From Clostridia bacterium (GTDB taxonomy: Bacteria > Bacillota > Clostridia > Oscillospirales > QAKW01): DNA of 64,000 nucleotides. Where the stretch lies: NCBI GenBank assembly GCA_017464525.1, contig JAFTZM010000013.1, positions 1 through 64,000 of the forward strand. The letters are read 5' to 3'. A program made the translations under genes and the position numbers. The notes beneath the pieces are model-generated. The model made no database searches and was not told where the DNA came from. It saw only the letters and a list, made by a program, of their open reading frames with translations. This document shows, in pieces, positions 33,381 through 45,166 of this stretch (the first letter of the stretch is position 1; each line of letters starts with the position of its first letter).

Positions 33381-35174
33381 ATGAAAAAAACTGTGATCCG
33401 GCTTCTTGCCCTGAATCTGGCCCTTGTTCTGCTGCTTACCGGCGTTTTCTCGGCGGTGGCTGCAAGTGTGCTGGTTTTGGGTAAAAATACCGTTACCATC
33501 CCGTCCGGCGGTATGGTGACTACCAGCTTCACTCCCAACGCCAATGGGACCCATTGGTATTGGTTCGGCCGTACCCCGTATACCTCCGCCGCCAATCTGC
33601 GGCTGTACCGGGAAGGCAACTACCTGGACAGTGTGGGAGATTTCTTCTCCCTGACCGGCGGGAACACCTATACGACATTTCTTTCCGGGGATCTTACTGC
33701 GGTGGAGATCAGAAGAATGACCAAGGAATCCCTGAAGGATACCTTTACCGTAACCGGCCCCCATTATTATGTGCCCGCTTCCGATGGCTATTATATCAGC
33801 GAAAGTATGGTCACCTCCTCCATCCTGCGGTTGTATTCCGCTACCACCGGCAAAGAGCTGCTGCCGGTCAATTCGCTGGATGTATTCTTTTTTGATGCAG
33901 ACCAGCAGTATCTGATGGATGTATACGGAAGCTATCAGTTGACGAAGATCAATTACAGCGACGGATTTACCTATGAGGTGGCTGCCGACGGTACTGTTAC
34001 CGTTACCGGTTACCGGGGGATCTACACCGATCTGGTTATCCCTGAGACCATCGATGGAAAGGCAGTTACCCGCATTGCCGAAGGGGCCTTTGCGAATATG
34101 CTGATCACCAGTGTGGCCCTTCCGAATGCCATGGAGGAGATCGGCAGCAAGGCTTTTGAGAACTGTTCGCAGTTGAATGCGGTATATTTCCCGGAAAAAG
34201 CGCTGACCATTGCGGTGGATGCCTTCGACGGCAGCGGCTGCTATAATAACGGCGATAACTGGGAGAAGGGCGTATTCTATATTGGAGCCCATCTGATCTA
34301 CGGTGGTGTTTCCGGCTCCTATACCATCCGGGAAGGGACACAGGTCATTCATAACGGTGCTTTTGCCGATAATATCGGCATCTCCTCTGTAACAGTGCCC
34401 GATAGTGTAACGGTAATAGGCGATAAGGCTTTCAACGGCTGCAGCCGCCTCAGCGCCATCGAGCTGCCCGATTCCATCGTGGATTTCGGCAGGGATGTTT
34501 TGAATGGATCTGCTTATTATAACACCGCCTCCAATTGGGAGAATAATGTGCTTTATGCAGACGGTTATCTGCTGGAAGCCAAAGCTGCCCTTGCTGGAGC
34601 CTATGAGATCCCGAGCGGCACGGTGATGATCCTGGCTGATGCCTTCAAGAACTGCACCAAGCTGGAGCAGGTGACCGTTCCTGCCACCGTGCGGCAGATC
34701 GATGAAAACGCCTTCCCCAAGAAGGTGATCCTTTGGGGCTATAGCGATACTGAAGCGCAGCTTTATGCAGAAGAGAACGGTATGACCTTTATTCCGCTGG
34801 ATGTGGCGCCCACCCTGATTCTGACCGCTCCCCAAAAAGTGCAGTATGTGGAAGGGGAGGCGCTGGATCTGACCGGTCTGAAGATCCTTGCTGATTACGG
34901 CAACGGTGTATCCTTTGATGTGACCGAAGACTGTACCGTTTCCGGCTTTGATACCGCCACTCCCGGCAAGCAAACGGTGGTATTCACCTACCGTGAGGGT
35001 ACTGCCTCTTATGAGGTAATCGTGCTGGGCGCCAAGTCCACCGCTGATGCTGTTTATATTCTGCAGGCTCTGGTCGGGCTGCAGGAGATCGATGATCCCG
35101 CTGCATGGGATCAGAACGGTGATGGGCGAATCACTATAGCAGATGCAGTGCTGTTATTGCAAAGTTTAGCCTGA
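33381..35174 (+). CDS. Secreted BspA-like leucine-rich repeat protein with dockerin end
   Basis: 597 aa. A signal peptide (about 1-28) is followed by a beta-rich N-terminal module. LRR_5/BspA repeats come next (TDLVIPETIDGKAVTRIAEG, SVALPNAMEEIGSKAFENC, SSVTVPDSVTVIGDKAFNGC, QVTVPATVRQIDENAF). A group 3 Ig-like domain follows (about 485-560; VEGEALDLTGLKILADYGNG). The last 35 residues resemble a dockerin: ADAVYILQALVG then DQNGDGRITIADAVLLLQ with a calcium EF-hand loop. It is secreted and possibly docks to a cohesin partner, none of which is seen here. AGGAGG lies 9 bases upstream. Confidence 0.87.
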   Translation: MKKTVIRLLALNLALVLLLTGVFSAVAASVLVLGKNTVTIPSGGMVTTSFTPNANGTHWYWFGRTPYTSAANLRLYREGNYLDSVGDFFSLTGGNTYTTFLSGDLTAVEIRRMTKESLKDTFTVTGPHYYVPASDGYYISESMVTSSILRLYSATTGKELLPVNSLDVFFFDADQQYLMDVYGSYQLTKINYSDGFTYEVAADGTVTVTGYRGIYTDLVIPETIDGKAVTRIAEGAFANMLITSVALPNAMEEIGSKAFENCSQLNAVYFPEKALTIAVDAFDGSGCYNNGDNWEKGVFYIGAHLIYGGVSGSYTIREGTQVIHNGAFADNIGISSVTVPDSVTVIGDKAFNGCSRLSAIELPDSIVDFGRDVLNGSAYYNTASNWENNVLYADGYLLEAKAALAGAYEIPSGTVMILADAFKNCTKLEQVTVPATVRQIDENAFPKKVILWGYSDTEAQLYAEENGMTFIPLDVAPTLILTAPQKVQYVEGEALDLTGLKILADYGNGVSFDVTEDCTVSGFDTATPGKQTVVFTYREGTASYEVIVLGAKSTADAVYILQALVGLQEIDDPAAWDQNGDGRITIADAVLLLQSLA

Positions 35175-35185
35175 AAAACGGCATG

Positions 35186-35224
35186 AAAAAGTACCGGAAA
35201 AATATATTTTTCCGGTACTTTTTT
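35186..35224. terminator. Bidirectional terminator
   Basis: AAAAAGTACCGGAAAAAT and ATTTTTCCGGTACTTTTT form an 18-bp stem, serving the BspA-like gene and the convergent GNAT gene. Confidence 0.93.
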
Positions 35225-35232
35225 GCAATTTT

Positions 35233-36189
35233 TTATAGCTTTTTTTCCAGGCAGACCAGCCTTACGACATCGATGCCGTTAAATTTGCAGGATACGATCC
35301 CCACTTCCGTATAGTCCAGTTTCCGGTAAAGGGCCCGGGCGGCAGCGTTGCGCTCGTTGGTATCCATCCGCAGATAGGGGCATCCGCTGGCCAGAGCATA
35401 TTCTTCGTAAAAGAGTACAAATTTACTGCCATAGCCCTTGCCTTTCAGGGTGGGATCTACCACTAAGGTGTGCAGAACCATCACCTCATCCGGGGCAACA
35501 GGGTGCTCCCACGCCGCATCGGCATAAGCATCTACCTGCTCCTGATCGATCTTTGCCGCCGCCACGATTTGCCCCTCCGCCTCGGCAACAAAAAGAGTGC
35601 CTTTTTCCAATGCCTCAGCCGCCGTTTTACGGGTGGGATAGATCTCCCGCTGCCAGCCGATGTTGGTGCGGCCGGCCTCCTCTTCATCGTGGATCAGCCC
35701 GTAGATCTCTTCGATACGATCCAGATCCTTTTCGGTGGCCTCCCGGAATTCAACATATTCCGGGAGGTTGGCAAAAAAGGCTTCCCATTTTTCAAATTCT
35801 GCTTCTCTGCCGCAGGCTGCATAACATTCCTTGATCTCGGCTAAAAATTCCTCATTTTGCTTGATCTTGCTATTGCTGTTCTGCAGCGCATCCAGCAATG
35901 CATTATAGGCATCGGCGGCTTCATCGAAACGCTTTAGCCCTTTGCAGGCTGAGGCCCGCTGGACGCATAGATCACACATGACCTCCGGGGTAAGGGCATA
36001 TTCGGCCTCCACCTCGCTGAGCAAGGCTAGCGCTTTTTCATAGTTTTTCAGCTGAATAAAATAAACTGCATTCCAGATGCCCTGCTCTGCACTTTTTGGG
36101 GCTTTCCCCATTTTGATGAAATAATTGAGGATGGAAAAGATCACGATGCCGGCTATGGCACTCACCAACCCCCAGATCAGATAATCCAT
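35233..36189 (-). CDS. Membrane-anchored TPR-GNAT acetyltransferase fusion
   Basis: 318 aa. N-terminal membrane helix (about 6-24). A helical TPR-like segment follows (about 35-140; EQGIWNAVYFIQLKNYEKAL, QRASACKGLKRFDEAADAYN). A C-terminal GNAT domain (about 145-318) contains VEFREATEKDLDRIEEIY, VMVLHTLVVDPTLKGKGYGS with the acetyl-CoA-binding QxxGxG-like loop KGKGYGS, and NAAARALYRKLDYTEVG. It presumably acetylates an amine on a small molecule or protein at the inner membrane face. AAAGGAG lies 8 bases before the ATG. The fusion is unusual. Confidence 0.85.
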   Translation of the reverse strand: MDYLIWGLVSAIAGIVIFSILNYFIKMGKAPKSAEQGIWNAVYFIQLKNYEKALALLSEVEAEYALTPEVMCDLCVQRASACKGLKRFDEAADAYNALLDALQNSNSKIKQNEEFLAEIKECYAACGREAEFEKWEAFFANLPEYVEFREATEKDLDRIEEIYGLIHDEEEAGRTNIGWQREIYPTRKTAAEALEKGTLFVAEAEGQIVAAAKIDQEQVDAYADAAWEHPVAPDEVMVLHTLVVDPTLKGKGYGSKFVLFYEEYALASGCPYLRMDTNERNAAARALYRKLDYTEVGIVSCKFNGIDVVRLVCLEKKL

Positions 36190-36245
36190 TTGATCAACTC
36201 CTTTGGTTCTATTCTATCAAATTTGCATAAATTTGTAAAGTGGTA

Positions 36246-36275
36246 TTGACAGCTTCAAAAATAAACAGTTATAAT
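36246..36275 (+). promoter_or_regulatory. Promoter of the 48-aa gene
   Basis: TTGACA, an 18-bp spacer and TATAAT, 46 bp upstream of the ATG. Confidence 0.87.
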
Positions 36276-36320
36276 AAAATCAGAAGCAAAGACCATATTA
36301 TTTTCAGGAGGTGTTATGTC

Positions 36321-36467
36321 ATGATGAAAAAAGCTTATGTAAAGCCCGGGGATGAACTGCGGGACGATGTGCAGGAGCAGTATTTTGAGCATGAGGATCC
36401 CAAGGCCGCCCGCCGGAAGATCAAAAAAGAGGATCTGGACACCCTGGAGAATTGGAACGAGGACTAA
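36321..36467 (+). CDS. 48-aa charged protein of unknown function
   Basis: Begins MMKKAYVKPGDELRDDVQEQ and is rich in Asp, Glu, Lys and Arg with no hydrophobic core, suggesting a small soluble or partly disordered protein. Evidence that it is real: consensus promoter, AGGAGG 9 bases before the first ATG, and a 15-bp terminator directly after the stop, forming a self-contained transcription unit. No family recognised. The second ATG is also possible as start. Confidence 0.72.
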   Translation: MMKKAYVKPGDELRDDVQEQYFEHEDPKAARRKIKKEDLDTLENWNED

Positions 36468-36499
36468 AAATGGGAGAAGCTAACGCTTCTCCCATTTTT
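36466..36499. terminator. Terminator between the 48-aa gene and the DUF4965 gene
   Basis: AAAAATGGGAGAAGC and GCTTCTCCCATTTTT form a 15-bp stem with loop TAAC; A- and T-rich on both sides, so it works in both directions. Confidence 0.93.
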
Positions 36500-38551
36500 T
36501 TAGAATTTCAGTAGCTTGATGAAGAGACCGCCCTGTACGGTACGGTTCTGGAAGCCCCGGTGGATGGCCTTAGAGGTAAAGTACCAATCGGTGAAGGGAA
36601 CCCGATCAACGGTTTCGTTGAGAAAATCCCACATCCGATCAACGATCATATTGAAATACTCCTGATCGGTCTCATCCAGCATTACACTCCAGAGCTGCCA
36701 ATCGCTCTTGGTATAGTCGGAACGGTTATCCAGAGGCAAGCCGTATTTGTTGGCCATCTTCTTATAATAGGCCAGCTCGTTCTTCTTGGTTTCGTCGCTG
36801 TAGATATGCAGATTCAGCAAATTATCCCAAACCATGTTGTACTTGATGCTCCAGCTGTCTTCCTGGTCGAAGGCCAGGCGGGTATGATCACCGGTGCTGG
36901 CACCCTTTTCCCAAAGAGAAGCAAACTCAGCAGCCTTGGCATGGTACTTTTCAGCCTCGGCAGTATTGCCGGTATCCTTCAGCATCTTGGCAAAAGCAGC
37001 GATGCCCATGGCAGCCTTTACAGAAAGGTTGCAGTTATGGGCCAGGTGACCGGCAAAATCGTCGGTGCATAGCTGGTTGGCGGGGTCATAGCCGGCCTCC
37101 AGCAGATAATCTGCCCACTGCTTCAGGATGGCTTCATGCTTTTTGAAGTAGCTGAAATCCTTTCTTGCATAGCAGATACCTGCCACGCAGAGGATCATAT
37201 TGCCGCATTCCTCCACAGGCATCTGCTTTTCGAAGGGGGTGATGCCGCTGAAGAAATACTTGTTACTGTATCCATAGACCTGGCGATTGGCCAGGGGATA
37301 GGTGCCTGCATCATGGGGAGCAAACTCAAATTCCCAAAGCCCCTTATCGATGAGTTTGAAGATGGGGTTCAGCATCCCTTCTACCAGATCGGGCTGATAG
37401 ATGAGGAACAGAGGGATAGAAGGATAGGTCACATCGACGGTGGCGATACAGCCATTGGAATAGTTCTCCTTGGAAAAGAACTGGATCTCGCCGTCGTGCC
37501 AGGTCAGCTTATGGGCCGCAATGGTCTGGCGGTAGGCCAGATTCAGAATGTCTGCATATTTGGGGCTGATGGCAGAAGCCTTGGCGGTCAACTCATCTTC
37601 GAAGGCTGCTACACGGCCTTTGATCTCTTCATACTCTTCGATGGACTTTTTCAGGATCTCCTCGAAGGTTTCGCCGTCCTTACGCCAGTAAGCCTCGATA
37701 TTTTCACCGAAATATTGAATGGATTTAATGTCATCGTAACCGATCGCCAGGAAATCCTCCTGCGTACCCTTCAGCTCAAATTCCTGCTCGGCCAGCAGGA
37801 TGGGGTAGTGGGGATATACGGTGGTGGAGTCATAATCGTTATAATACTCCGGAACAAAGGGGCCGGGATTGGGGCCGTAATAGTCCATGGTATTCACCGG
37901 CTGCATTTTGTTGCTGTAAAGGCCGCGGATCCGTTTATTCAACTTTTCTGCAGGCAGTGCAACCGTTCTCCATTGGGGAGCGATCAGGTGCAGGGTGCCC
38001 CATTCAATGCGGTGGTTATCCCCGGAGCGCTTCAGCATATTGGCGGTGCCGCTGGATGCGGTGATGGAGAAAGCGGTTCTGCCGAACTCTACGCTCTGGC
38101 TGCCGTTATCCACAGCCATTTCACAACTGAGGCCGAAGAACAGATGGATCTTATGCTCCTTGCCGTCCAGGGCAGTAAGCTTATAAGAAACGTAAGAGAT
38201 GGGTCTGCTCAGCAGCTTCAGGTCATCCATCAGCAGGGGGCTCATGAAGGAAAGCTCCATGCGAACCTTTTCGGTTTCAAAGGTATAAACGGTAGTCATG
38301 GCCTTAATGGTCACATCCACCTGCTTCATGGCTGGGAATTCTGTCATGTAACGGATGTTATCGGGCTGTAGTTTACCGATAAACTGAAACATTTCACCAT
38401 CGATAGCAATAGATCCGGTGATAAACTGGCGGATGCCGGTCCAATGGCGGGGAACGTCATCGGTCAGCTTGTCTGCAAAGGACCACACATTCAGCATGGG
38501 GTCGTTGGTAATCAAAGGCACACTGGGTGCTCTTAACTTTTGATTCTGCAT
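36500..38551 (-). CDS. DUF4964/DUF5127/DUF4965-type protein (GtaA-like)
   Basis: 683 aa, no signal peptide, so cytoplasmic. The start LRAPSVPLITNDPMLNVWSF resembles the DUF4964 lead of the family that includes fungal glutaminase A. The central part contains a beta-sandwich like DUF5127 (EWGTLHLIAPQW). The C-terminal alpha/alpha barrel contains FSKENYSNGCIATVDVTYPS, EFAPHDAGTYPLANRQVYGY and YTKSDWQLWSVMLDETD, as in DUF4965/DUF1793. Family members look like glycosidases or amidohydrolases; the reaction here is not known. GGGAGG lies 9 bases before the ATG. Confidence 0.82.
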   Translation of the reverse strand: MQNQKLRAPSVPLITNDPMLNVWSFADKLTDDVPRHWTGIRQFITGSIAIDGEMFQFIGKLQPDNIRYMTEFPAMKQVDVTIKAMTTVYTFETEKVRMELSFMSPLLMDDLKLLSRPISYVSYKLTALDGKEHKIHLFFGLSCEMAVDNGSQSVEFGRTAFSITASSGTANMLKRSGDNHRIEWGTLHLIAPQWRTVALPAEKLNKRIRGLYSNKMQPVNTMDYYGPNPGPFVPEYYNDYDSTTVYPHYPILLAEQEFELKGTQEDFLAIGYDDIKSIQYFGENIEAYWRKDGETFEEILKKSIEEYEEIKGRVAAFEDELTAKASAISPKYADILNLAYRQTIAAHKLTWHDGEIQFFSKENYSNGCIATVDVTYPSIPLFLIYQPDLVEGMLNPIFKLIDKGLWEFEFAPHDAGTYPLANRQVYGYSNKYFFSGITPFEKQMPVEECGNMILCVAGICYARKDFSYFKKHEAILKQWADYLLEAGYDPANQLCTDDFAGHLAHNCNLSVKAAMGIAAFAKMLKDTGNTAEAEKYHAKAAEFASLWEKGASTGDHTRLAFDQEDSWSIKYNMVWDNLLNLHIYSDETKKNELAYYKKMANKYGLPLDNRSDYTKSDWQLWSVMLDETDQEYFNMIVDRMWDFLNETVDRVPFTDWYFTSKAIHRGFQNRTVQGGLFIKLLKF

Positions 38552-38697
38552 GGGTCAATACCTCCCTGATTTATTTGTTTTAATTATAATCGTAATGGAA
38601 ATAATTTGCAAGTATTTCGGGGAAAAACATAAAAAGAGTTTATTGAAGCTTGATTTGTGATAGATTAAAAACTCGTAAAATAATTTATATAAAATGC

Positions 38698-38725
38698 TTG
38701 ACAAATTATGAAATAGTGATACAAT
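38698..38725 (+). promoter_or_regulatory. Promoter of the RHH-clpB operon
   Basis: TTGACA, a 16-bp spacer and TACAAT, 20 bp before the RHH start. No CIRCE-type inverted repeat (TTAGCACTC-N9-GAGTGCTAA) is seen nearby, so HrcA control is not evident. Confidence 0.75.
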
Positions 38726-38744
38726 AAAAACAAGAGGTGATCCT

Positions 38745-39385
38745 ATGAAGAAAAGTGTATATTCCTTGGTGCTGATGGATGATGTGGTGGCGCAGGTGGA
38801 CCGCTTGGCCTATTCCATGCATACTAACCGCTCCAATATGATCAATCAGATCCTGGCAGAGTATTGCTCCATGCTGACGCCCGAAAAGCGGATGCAATCG
38901 ACCCTGGCGCAATTGGAGGAGCTTTTAGGGAAGGTGGGATTTCAGCCTCTGGCTCAGCCCAGCGGGACCATGCTGATGGTGCGGAGTGCCCTCAATTATA
39001 AATATAATCCCTCAGTACGCTATCGGGTGGAGCTTTTTCGCCAGGTAGAACCGGAATTCGGCCAGCTGCAGGTTCAGCTGCGCACGCAGAATCAGGAATT
39101 GATCTATTATGTAAATGATTTTATGGTTTTATGGGCAAAATTAGAGCAGATTTATCTGGATCATCCTCACGTATCTGTTGATAACGGTCGGTTTTTAAGA
39201 AATCTCCGTTATAATCCTATTTTTGAACACCAAGGGGATATGGTAGGAACTGCTATTTGTAATTATGTAAACTATTTTGATCGGGCCTTGAAATTGTATT
39301 TTGATTATCTGGATCGTCCTGCCATCGCTGTACGGGCTGTGGAGGAGATCATGAAAGAGTATGGCACCAGTGAAGGAGTGATCGT

Positions 39386-39389
<4 letters not shown>
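38745..39389 (+). CDS. Ribbon-helix-helix regulator fused to an unknown domain
   Basis: 214 aa. Residues about 1-45 fit a ribbon-helix-helix: SVYSLVLMDDVVAQVDRLAY and SMHTNRSNMINQILAEYCS. The remaining 165 residues are mixed alpha/beta with no recognised family. The stop overlaps the clpB start by 4 bp, indicating translational coupling. By position it is a candidate regulator of clpB or a ClpB cofactor (inference). AGAGGTG lies 7 bases upstream of the ATG. Confidence 0.8.
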
Positions 39390-41962
<2,573 letters not shown>

Positions 41963-41964
41963 AT

Positions 41965-41993
41965 GAAATGCCGATGCTTTTGCATCGGCATTT
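41965..41993 (+). terminator. Terminator of clpB
   Basis: AAATGCCGATGC and GCATCGGCATTT form a perfect 12-bp stem with loop TTTT. The same hairpin recurs at 42314-42343 on the far side of repeat R2. Confidence 0.9.
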
Positions 41994-42036
41994 CGCAGCG
42001 TGTCAAAAAAACAATTTTTATATTTTGACACACTGG

Positions 42037-42309
42037 GAGACTCTCAAAAAAGAGCGCAGATTTCGCCGCTCCGTTCTCATTGGCGTACAAGGGTACGGTT
42101 GAGAGCGGAGCGGCAGAAAGCAGAAAAACTTCAATCAAATTCCGCATTTTTATGCAGAATTTTTCCTTATTCCGTAAACGGCAGGAGCAACCCGGTGAGC
42201 GAAGCGAGCAAGTCCCCTTGAGGGAGCCCCTGCCCTACAGACCATGACCAAGATGGTGCTAAAATTGTTTTCCCATTTTTCTGCGGTCGGTGCCTTTTTT
42301 GGCAGTCTC
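42037..42309 (+). mobile_element. Repeat family R, copy 2 (ORF-less, MITE-like)
   Basis: 273 bp. Ends are inverted: GAGACTCTCAAAAAAG on the left and, reverse-complemented, GAGACTGCCAAAAAAG on the right (14 of 16 identical). It contains foldbacks such as CCGCTCCG/CGGAGCGG and GGCAGG/CCTGCC. The reverse complement matches copy 3 (59799-60000) over most of its length. No ORF. It sits between the clpB and leuB terminators, directly beyond the latter. Confidence 0.8.
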
Positions 42310-42313
42310 AATG

Positions 42314-42343
42314 AAAATGCCGATGCTTTTGCATCGGCATTTT
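42314..42343 (-). terminator. Terminator of the ilvA-leuB operon
   Basis: AAAATGCCGATGC and GCATCGGCATTTT form a 13-bp stem with loop TTTT, 2 bases beyond the leuB stop. Nearly identical to the clpB terminator 320 bp to the left. Confidence 0.9.
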
Positions 42344-42345
42344 GC

Positions 42346-43416
42346 TTAGATATAAGAGGCAACCAGATCGCCCATTTCGTTGCAGGCAACCTTTTTACAG
42401 CCTTCCTGCATGATATCACCGGTACGGTAACCGTTATCCAGCACTTGATTGACCGCTGCCTCGATAGCATCTGCTTCCTTCGCCATATCAAAGGAGTAGC
42501 GTAGCATCATGGCGGCGGAAAGAATGGTGCCCAAGGGATTGGCAATGTTCATCCCCGCAATGTCGGGCGCAGAGCCGTGGATGGGCTCATACATTCCCAG
42601 TGTTCCCTCGGAAAGGGAGGCGGAGGGCATCATCCCGATGGAGCCGGTGAGCATAGAGGCTTCGTCGGAAAGGATATCCCCGAACATATTCTCGGTCACC
42701 AAAACATCGAATTGAGTGGGGTTTTTGATCAGCTGCATGGCGGTGTTATCCACCAGAATGTCGCTGTACGCCACCTCCGGATACTCCTCGCTGAGGCGGT
42801 GCATGGTCTTACGCCAGAGCCGGGAGGTATCCAGCACGTTTGCTTTATCCACCGAAGCCAGCTTTTTGCCCCGCTTCATGGCAGTTTCAAAGGCCACCCG
42901 ACCGATCCGCTCGATCTCATGCTCGCTGTAGGGCATCCAATCGGTGGCAACCAACTCGCCGTTTACCTCTTCGGTCTTTCTTTGGCCGAAGTAAACGCCG
43001 CCGGTCAGCTCCCGCACGATCAGCAGATCAATGCCGTTCCCCACGATCTCCTGCTTTAAGGGAGATGCATCTGCCAGCTGGGGGAAGAGCTTGGTGGGCC
43101 GCAGATTGGCGAATAAACCCAGTTCCTTTCTTACGGCCAGCAGGGCCTTTTCCGGGCGGATGGAGGGATCCACATTGTCCCACTTAGGGCCGCCCACGGC
43201 ACCCAGCAGTACACTGTCGGATTCCTTGCAAAGCTTCATGCCTTCATCGGTAATGGGAACTCCATACTTATCGATGGAGCAACCGCCGATGTCCACATAG
43301 GTGTATTCAAAGCTGTGGCCGAATTGATCTGCCACCTTGTTCAGTACCTTAATGGCCTCTGCCACGATCTCGGGGCCGATGCCGTCGCCGGGTAATACTG
43401 TGATCTTCTTGTTCAT
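42346..43416 (-). CDS. leuB: 3-isopropylmalate dehydrogenase
   Basis: 356 aa. Oxidises and decarboxylates 3-isopropylmalate to 2-oxoisocaproate with NAD. The N-terminus [17 protein letters not shown] is diagnostic. The active site includes [22 protein letters not shown] and [18 protein letters not shown] followed by [18 protein letters not shown]. The frame is open upstream, but AGGAGG lies 6 bases before this ATG. Last gene of the operon; one base separates it from leuD. Confidence 0.97.
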   Translation of the reverse strand: MNKKITVLPGDGIGPEIVAEAIKVLNKVADQFGHSFEYTYVDIGGCSIDKYGVPITDEGMKLCKESDSVLLGAVGGPKWDNVDPSIRPEKALLAVRKELGLFANLRPTKLFPQLADASPLKQEIVGNGIDLLIVRELTGGVYFGQRKTEEVNGELVATDWMPYSEHEIERIGRVAFETAMKRGKKLASVDKANVLDTSRLWRKTMHRLSEEYPEVAYSDILVDNTAMQLIKNPTQFDVLVTENMFGDILSDEASMLTGSIGMMPSASLSEGTLGMYEPIHGSAPDIAGMNIANPLGTILSAAMMLRYSFDMAKEADAIEAAVNQVLDNGYRTGDIMQEGCKKVACNEMGDLVASYI

Positions 43417-43417
43417 C

Positions 43418-43903
43418 TTAGTCCTCCTTGAGGGATGCCAGCAGGCCGCCCTTGGCAATGATATTCTGAATGAAGGGAGGGAAGGGCTGGGCCTGGTAGG
43501 TCTTACCGGTGGTCTCATCGGTGATGATGCCGGTGTTAAAATCAACACTTACCTCATCACCGGCCTGAATTTCTTCTGCAGCCTGCTCACATTCCAGAAT
43601 GGGCAGGCCGATGTTGATGGCGTTGCGGTAGAAAATCCGGGCAAAACTTTTGGCGATCACGCATCCGGTGCCGCAGGTCTTGATGACCAGGGGAGCGTGC
43701 TCCCGGGAGGATCCGCAACCGAAGTTCCAACCGGCCACCATAACATCGCCGGGCTGCACTTTTTTCACAAATTCGGTGTCGATATCCTCCATGCAATGGA
43801 GGGCCAGCTCCTGAGCGTTGGGGGTATTCAGGTAGCGGGCGGGGATGATCACATCGGTGTCCACGTTATCAGGGTATTTAAAGACAGTACCTTTTGTATT
43901 CAT
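43418..43903 (-). CDS. leuD: 3-isopropylmalate dehydratase small subunit
   Basis: 161 aa. Partner of LeuC in isomerising 2- to 3-isopropylmalate. Shows [16 protein letters not shown] and the swivel-domain signature [19 protein letters not shown]. The starting ATG has AAGGAGG 8 bases upstream and overlaps the leuC stop as TAATG. The short bacterial/archaeal form (about 160 aa) matches the leuC type here. Confidence 0.96.
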   Translation of the reverse strand: MNTKGTVFKYPDNVDTDVIIPARYLNTPNAQELALHCMEDIDTEFVKKVQPGDVMVAGWNFGCGSSREHAPLVIKTCGTGCVIAKSFARIFYRNAINIGLPILECEQAAEEIQAGDEVSVDFNTGIITDETTGKTYQAQPFPPFIQNIIAKGGLLASLKED

Positions 43904-45165
43904 TATTCTGCCTCCTTCGGATCGGTGATATAGCCGGTCAGGGCGCTGGCTGCGGCGGTGGCGGGGGAGGCCAGGTAGACCTCGCTCTCCACATGACCCA
44001 TCCGGCCCACAAAATTCCGGTTGGTGGTGGCGATGCACCGTTCACCGGCGGCCAGAATGCCCATGTAACCGCCCAAGCAGGGGCCGCAGGTGGGGGTGGA
44101 GACCACCGCACCTGCATCAATAAAGGCGGTAATATAGCCCTTTTCAATGCAGTCCTTATAAATCTGCATGGTGCCGGGGATGATGATGCAGCGGATGCCA
44201 TCGGCAATTTTCTTGCCCTTCAGGATCTGATAGGCAACCTCCATATCCTCCATCCGCCCGTTGGTGCAGCTGCCGATCACCACCTGATCCACCTTGATGC
44301 TGCCCAGCTCGCAGGCAGGGTGGGTGTTTTCCGGCAGATGGGGGCAAGCCACAGTGGGCACGATCTTGGCAAGATCGATATCGATGATCTTTTCGTATTC
44401 AGCATCGGCATCTGCTTCGTAGACCACCGGCTCACGCTCGGAGCGTCCCTTTAAGTAGTTCATGGTCACATCGTCTACCGGGAAGATGCCGTTTTTGGCA
44501 CCGGCTTCGATGGCCATGTTGCAGATGCAGAGGCGGTCGTCCATGGAAAGGGAATGAGCGCCGTCACCGGTAAATTCCATGCTCTTATACAGAGCGCCGT
44601 CCACACCGATCATACCGATGATGGTCAGGATCACATCCTTGCCGCTGCACTCCTTCGGCAGCCGGCCGGTCAGATTGAATTTAATAGCGGAAGGCACCTT
44701 GAACCATGCCATACCGGTAGCCATGCCGGCGGCCATGTCGGTGGAGCCTACACCGGTGGAAAAGGCACCCAGCGCACCGTAGGTGCAGGTGTGGCTGTCG
44801 GCACCGATGATGCAGTCACCGGCGGTCACAATACCCTGCTCCGGCAGTAAGGCGTGCTCAATGCCCATCTTGCCCACGTCATAAAAGTGGCTGACACAGT
44901 GGGCACAGGCAAACTCCCGGCAGGTCTTGGATTGCTCGGCGGCCTTGATGTCCTTGTTGGGTACAAAATGATCCAATACAATAGCGACCCGGTCTTTATT
45001 AAATACATGATCAAACCCGGCTTTTTTAAACTCATTCACCGCCACGGGAGTGGTGATGTCGTTGCCCAGCACAATGTCCAGCTTGGCGCTGATCAGCTGG
45101 CCTGCAACTACCTGATCCAGCCCCGCATGGGCAGCTAAGATCTTTTGCGTCATGGTCATTCCCAT
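43903..45165 (-). CDS. leuC: 3-isopropylmalate dehydratase large subunit
   Basis: 420 aa aconitase-fold iron-sulfur enzyme. Signatures: [40 protein letters not shown] and [20 protein letters not shown], the last two providing the three 4Fe-4S Cys ligands. It works as a heterodimer with leuD. AAAGGAG lies 9 bases before the chosen ATG; another ATG two codons in is possible. One base follows the leuA stop. Confidence 0.96.
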   Translation of the reverse strand: MGMTMTQKILAAHAGLDQVVAGQLISAKLDIVLGNDITTPVAVNEFKKAGFDHVFNKDRVAIVLDHFVPNKDIKAAEQSKTCREFACAHCVSHFYDVGKMGIEHALLPEQGIVTAGDCIIGADSHTCTYGALGAFSTGVGSTDMAAGMATGMAWFKVPSAIKFNLTGRLPKECSGKDVILTIIGMIGVDGALYKSMEFTGDGAHSLSMDDRLCICNMAIEAGAKNGIFPVDDVTMNYLKGRSEREPVVYEADADAEYEKIIDIDLAKIVPTVACPHLPENTHPACELGSIKVDQVVIGSCTNGRMEDMEVAYQILKGKKIADGIRCIIIPGTMQIYKDCIEKGYITAFIDAGAVVSTPTCGPCLGGYMGILAAGERCIATTNRNFVGRMGHVESEVYLASPATAAASALTGYITDPKEAE

Positions 45166-45166
45166 C

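Noticed and set aside
33378..34973. A 531-codon minus-strand frame opposite the BspA-like gene
   Set aside because: Repetitive because the real gene has repeats; no independent evidence.
38552..38744. CIRCE or CtsR operator upstream of the clpB operon
   Set aside because: No TTAGCACTC/GAGTGCTAA pair or CtsR heptad repeat was found in the 190-base interval.
42037..42309. R elements as group II introns, suggested by their position after terminators
   Set aside because: No domain V hairpin, no reverse transcriptase, and the length is only 200-270 bp.
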